This document shows positions 62,296-64,000 of a stretch of DNA of 64,000 bases, piece after piece; position 1 is the stretch's first letter; each line of letters starts with the position of its first letter. Source of the stretch: Prorocentrum cordatum. Its lineage: Eukaryota; Sar; Dinophyceae; Prorocentrales; Prorocentraceae. The stretch is taken from the NCBI GenBank assembly GCA_963575745.1, contig CAUYUJ010007446.1:164001-228000 (forward strand). Direction: 5' to 3'. A program made the position numbers and the translations under genes. The notes beneath the pieces were generated by a model. The model was not told where the DNA came from, searched no databases, and was given only the letters and a program-made list of their open reading frames with translations.

Positions 62296-62930
62296 ACTTC
62301 ATGCCGCGTCGCCCCCCCCCCACCCCCGCGCCCCCGGCGCCAGAGTGGGGCCCCGCGCCGCGGCTCCCTGCCCCGAGCCCCCCCGCGCCCCCAGCGCCAC
62401 TGCGGGGGCCCCGCCCGCTGCCCCCTCCGCCGCGAACGCTTCATTCCGCGTCGCCCCCCCCCCGCGCTCCCAGCGCCAGAGTGGCGCCCCCGCGCCGCGG
62501 CTCTCTGCCCCGAGCCCCCCCGCGCTCCCGGCGCCGCAGCGGGGGCCCCGCCCGCTGCCCCCTTCACCACGATCGCTTTATTCCGCGTCGCACCGCACCC
62601 GCCTTTCCCGCGCCCCCGGCGCCAGAGCGGGGCCCCCGCGCCGCGGCTCTTTGCCCCGGGCCCCCCCGCGCCCCCGGAGCTCCAGCGGGGGCCCCGCCCG
62701 CCGCTTCCCCCGTCGCCCCTCCCGCTCCCAGCGCGCCCAGTTGGACCTCCGCCCCGTAGCCCTCTGCCCCGAGCCTCGCCCGGTGCCCCCTCCGCCCCGA
62801 CTATTTATTCCGCGTCGCCACGCGCGCCGCCCCCCCCACCCTGCCCCTCGCGCCCCCAGCGCCCCGGTAGGGGCCCGGCCCCCGAGCCCCCCCGCGCCCC
62901 CAGCGCTCCAGTAAGAGCCCCGCCCACAAC
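62296..62930 (+). repeat. Pro/Arg-coding minisatellite, about 137-bp unit
   Basis: Unit starts TTCATTCCGCGTCGCC-like at 62,299, 62,440, 62,577 and 62,804 (intervals 141, 137, 227). Units consist of CCCCGCGCC, GCCAGAGTGG and GGGGGCCCCGCCCGC blocks. Frames through it are low-complexity artefacts. Confidence 0.85.
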
Positions 62931-63028
62931 CGAGATTCGGTCTCTTTACAACCAGAACAACCACTTGACAAACCATATGGGTTACTTTACAACCAACATA
63001 GGATTGGAAAGTAGGGTTTTCATCGAGA

Positions 63029-63134
63029 ACGCCCACTTTGCAACCAGAACGGCCCACTTTGCAACCAGAACGGCCCACTTTACAACCAGAACGGGCCACT
63101 TTACAACCAGAACGGACCACTTTACAACCAGCTC
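63029..63134 (+). repeat. 21-bp tandem repeat CCACTTTGCAACCAGAACGGC
   Basis: CAACCAG anchors at 63,041, 63,062, 63,083, 63,104 and 63,125 are exactly 21 bp apart. Looser relatives start at 62,949. Confidence 0.95.
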
Positions 63135-63154
63135 AGAGTGGCCGTGCGTGTTTG

Positions 63155-63385
63155 GGCGTTCCGCAAAGTGCCCCAGAGCAGGTGGGCACTCTGAAAAATG
63201 CCCCAGAGCAAGTGGGCGATCCCCAAAGTGCTCCAGGGCGCGCGGGCGCTCTGAGCCCGAGCGCCCGAACGCTCTGCGCAGGCCCCAGCGACGCCTCTGA
63301 GCCCGAGGGCCTGGGCGCTCTGAGCAGGCCCCAGTGACGCCTCTGAGCCCGAGCGCCTGAACGCTCCGGCGCTCTGAGCCCAGCA
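63155..63385 (+). repeat. 30-bp and longer GC-rich tandem repeat
   Basis: GTGCCCCAGAGCAGGTGGGC, ATGCCCCAGAGCAAGTGGGC and GTGCTCCAGGGCGCG occur 30 bp apart. Then CTCTGAGCCCGAG and GGCCCCAG words repeat with longer units. Confidence 0.75.
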
Positions 63386-63845
63386 GACTAAGACAGGGTT
63401 TGCCAGCAGGGCCCAAGCGGCCTCAACAGGTGCCCAATGCTCGCACGGGAATAAGGCGACAGCATACGTAGGAAGGCTCAGGGCGACGCGCTGCCCATTT
63501 TGGAGATCACTCACAGGAAGCGAGCCCAGTGGCCTCCACAAGGGCCCAGCGCCCCAGGGAACTAAGCCATTGGCACCGCGGGTCTCTTGGGCCACGTTGG
63601 CCCCTGAAGCCCCACGGTGTTCTGCAAGGGGCTAAGTGCTCCAGCTCCAGTTGGCCCCCTGCTGCTCCTCTTCTTGGAAGATCGAGGTTCAACGTTCCGA
63701 ATAAATGAAACTATTTCGAAGATCGTTCCTTCCAGCGTCAGCCGCAGTGCCAGCGCAGCAACGCGGGCATCCTGCTCGGGCGGCAGCCTCAGCCACCGTG
63801 CCAGCGCAGCAGCTGGAGCCACCGTGACAGCGCAGCACCGCCACC
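63386..63845. other. Spacer, no gene seen
   Basis: Ordinary GC-rich sequence. GCCACCGTGCCAGCGCAGCA-like words repeat at 63,735-63,840 about 30-50 bp apart. Confidence 0.5.
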
Positions 63846-64000
63846 TCATGATGAGGACGGAGGCGGAGGAAGAGGAATACTACGATGACGATGATGATGC
63901 TGATGCTGCTGATGATGATGACGATGATGATGATGACGACAAGGATGATGATGATGATGGTGATGATGATGACGGTGCTGCTGCTGATGATGATGATGTT
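63846..64000 (+). repeat. GAT/GAC trinucleotide array, runs off the window
   Basis: GATGATGACGATGATGATGA-type words from 63,846 to the window end. Confidence 0.9.

Overview
This looks like a gene-poor, repeat-saturated stretch of a dinoflagellate nuclear genome, perhaps Prorocentrum-like. Three things suggest it: many decayed pentatricopeptide (PPR) fragments carrying the motif GISACEKGEQWQRALALL, which is typical of the very large PPR families of dinoflagellates; Ty1/copia and LINE remnants of the kind found in those genomes; and very GC-rich DNA dominated by satellites. The species call is an inference. I see no intact gene, rRNA, tRNA or CRISPR array. Every protein remnant I recognise lies on the + strand.

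Region 1 (0-28.5 kb) alternates PPR pseudogene fragments with a degenerate repeat built on the word AAGACGGCCC. Units of that word recur every 10 or 11 bp, averaging about 10.6 bp where I measured them. Because the word has no stop codon in any of six frames, it creates many long false ORFs. Several PPR fragments are preceded by a CAG-rich tract and followed by a phased block, so the trio behaves as one dispersed module. Within this region a decayed Ty1/copia element (about 6.93-15.83 kb) carries two recognisable LTRs, a primer-binding site, Gag, a weak protease region, integrase, reverse transcriptase and RNase H. It sits inside an older LINE: reverse transcriptase C-terminus on the left, RNase H and zinc tail on the right. 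A 1.94-kb unit at 24.8-26.75 kb is bounded by 33-bp inverted repeats and holds three tandem copies of about 425 bp.

Region 2 (28.5-55 kb) is mostly satellites: trinucleotide arrays, two unrelated 14-bp families (one with a four-monomer 56-bp higher-order repeat), a 21-bp family, an 11-bp family and a 0.7-0.95-kb dispersed repeat present four times. It also contains a LINE C-terminal fragment between two 85-bp direct repeats, a pair of 121-128-bp inverted-repeat elements that resemble MITEs or introners, a composite repeat present in inverted orientation 17 kb apart, and a 103-nt hairpin.

Region 3 (55.6-62.3 kb) is one nearly complete but decayed LINE: ORF1 with a zinc motif and coiled coil, an EEP endonuclease, reverse transcriptase and RNase H. 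Its reverse transcriptase is split between motifs A and C by a 1.38-kb block of stacked 5- and 6-bp repeats. An 11-bp imperfect target duplication flanks that block. The window ends in a 137-bp minisatellite, a 21-bp repeat and a GAT array.

All positions, spacings and alignments were made by hand. Family assignments rest on motif recognition, not database searches.
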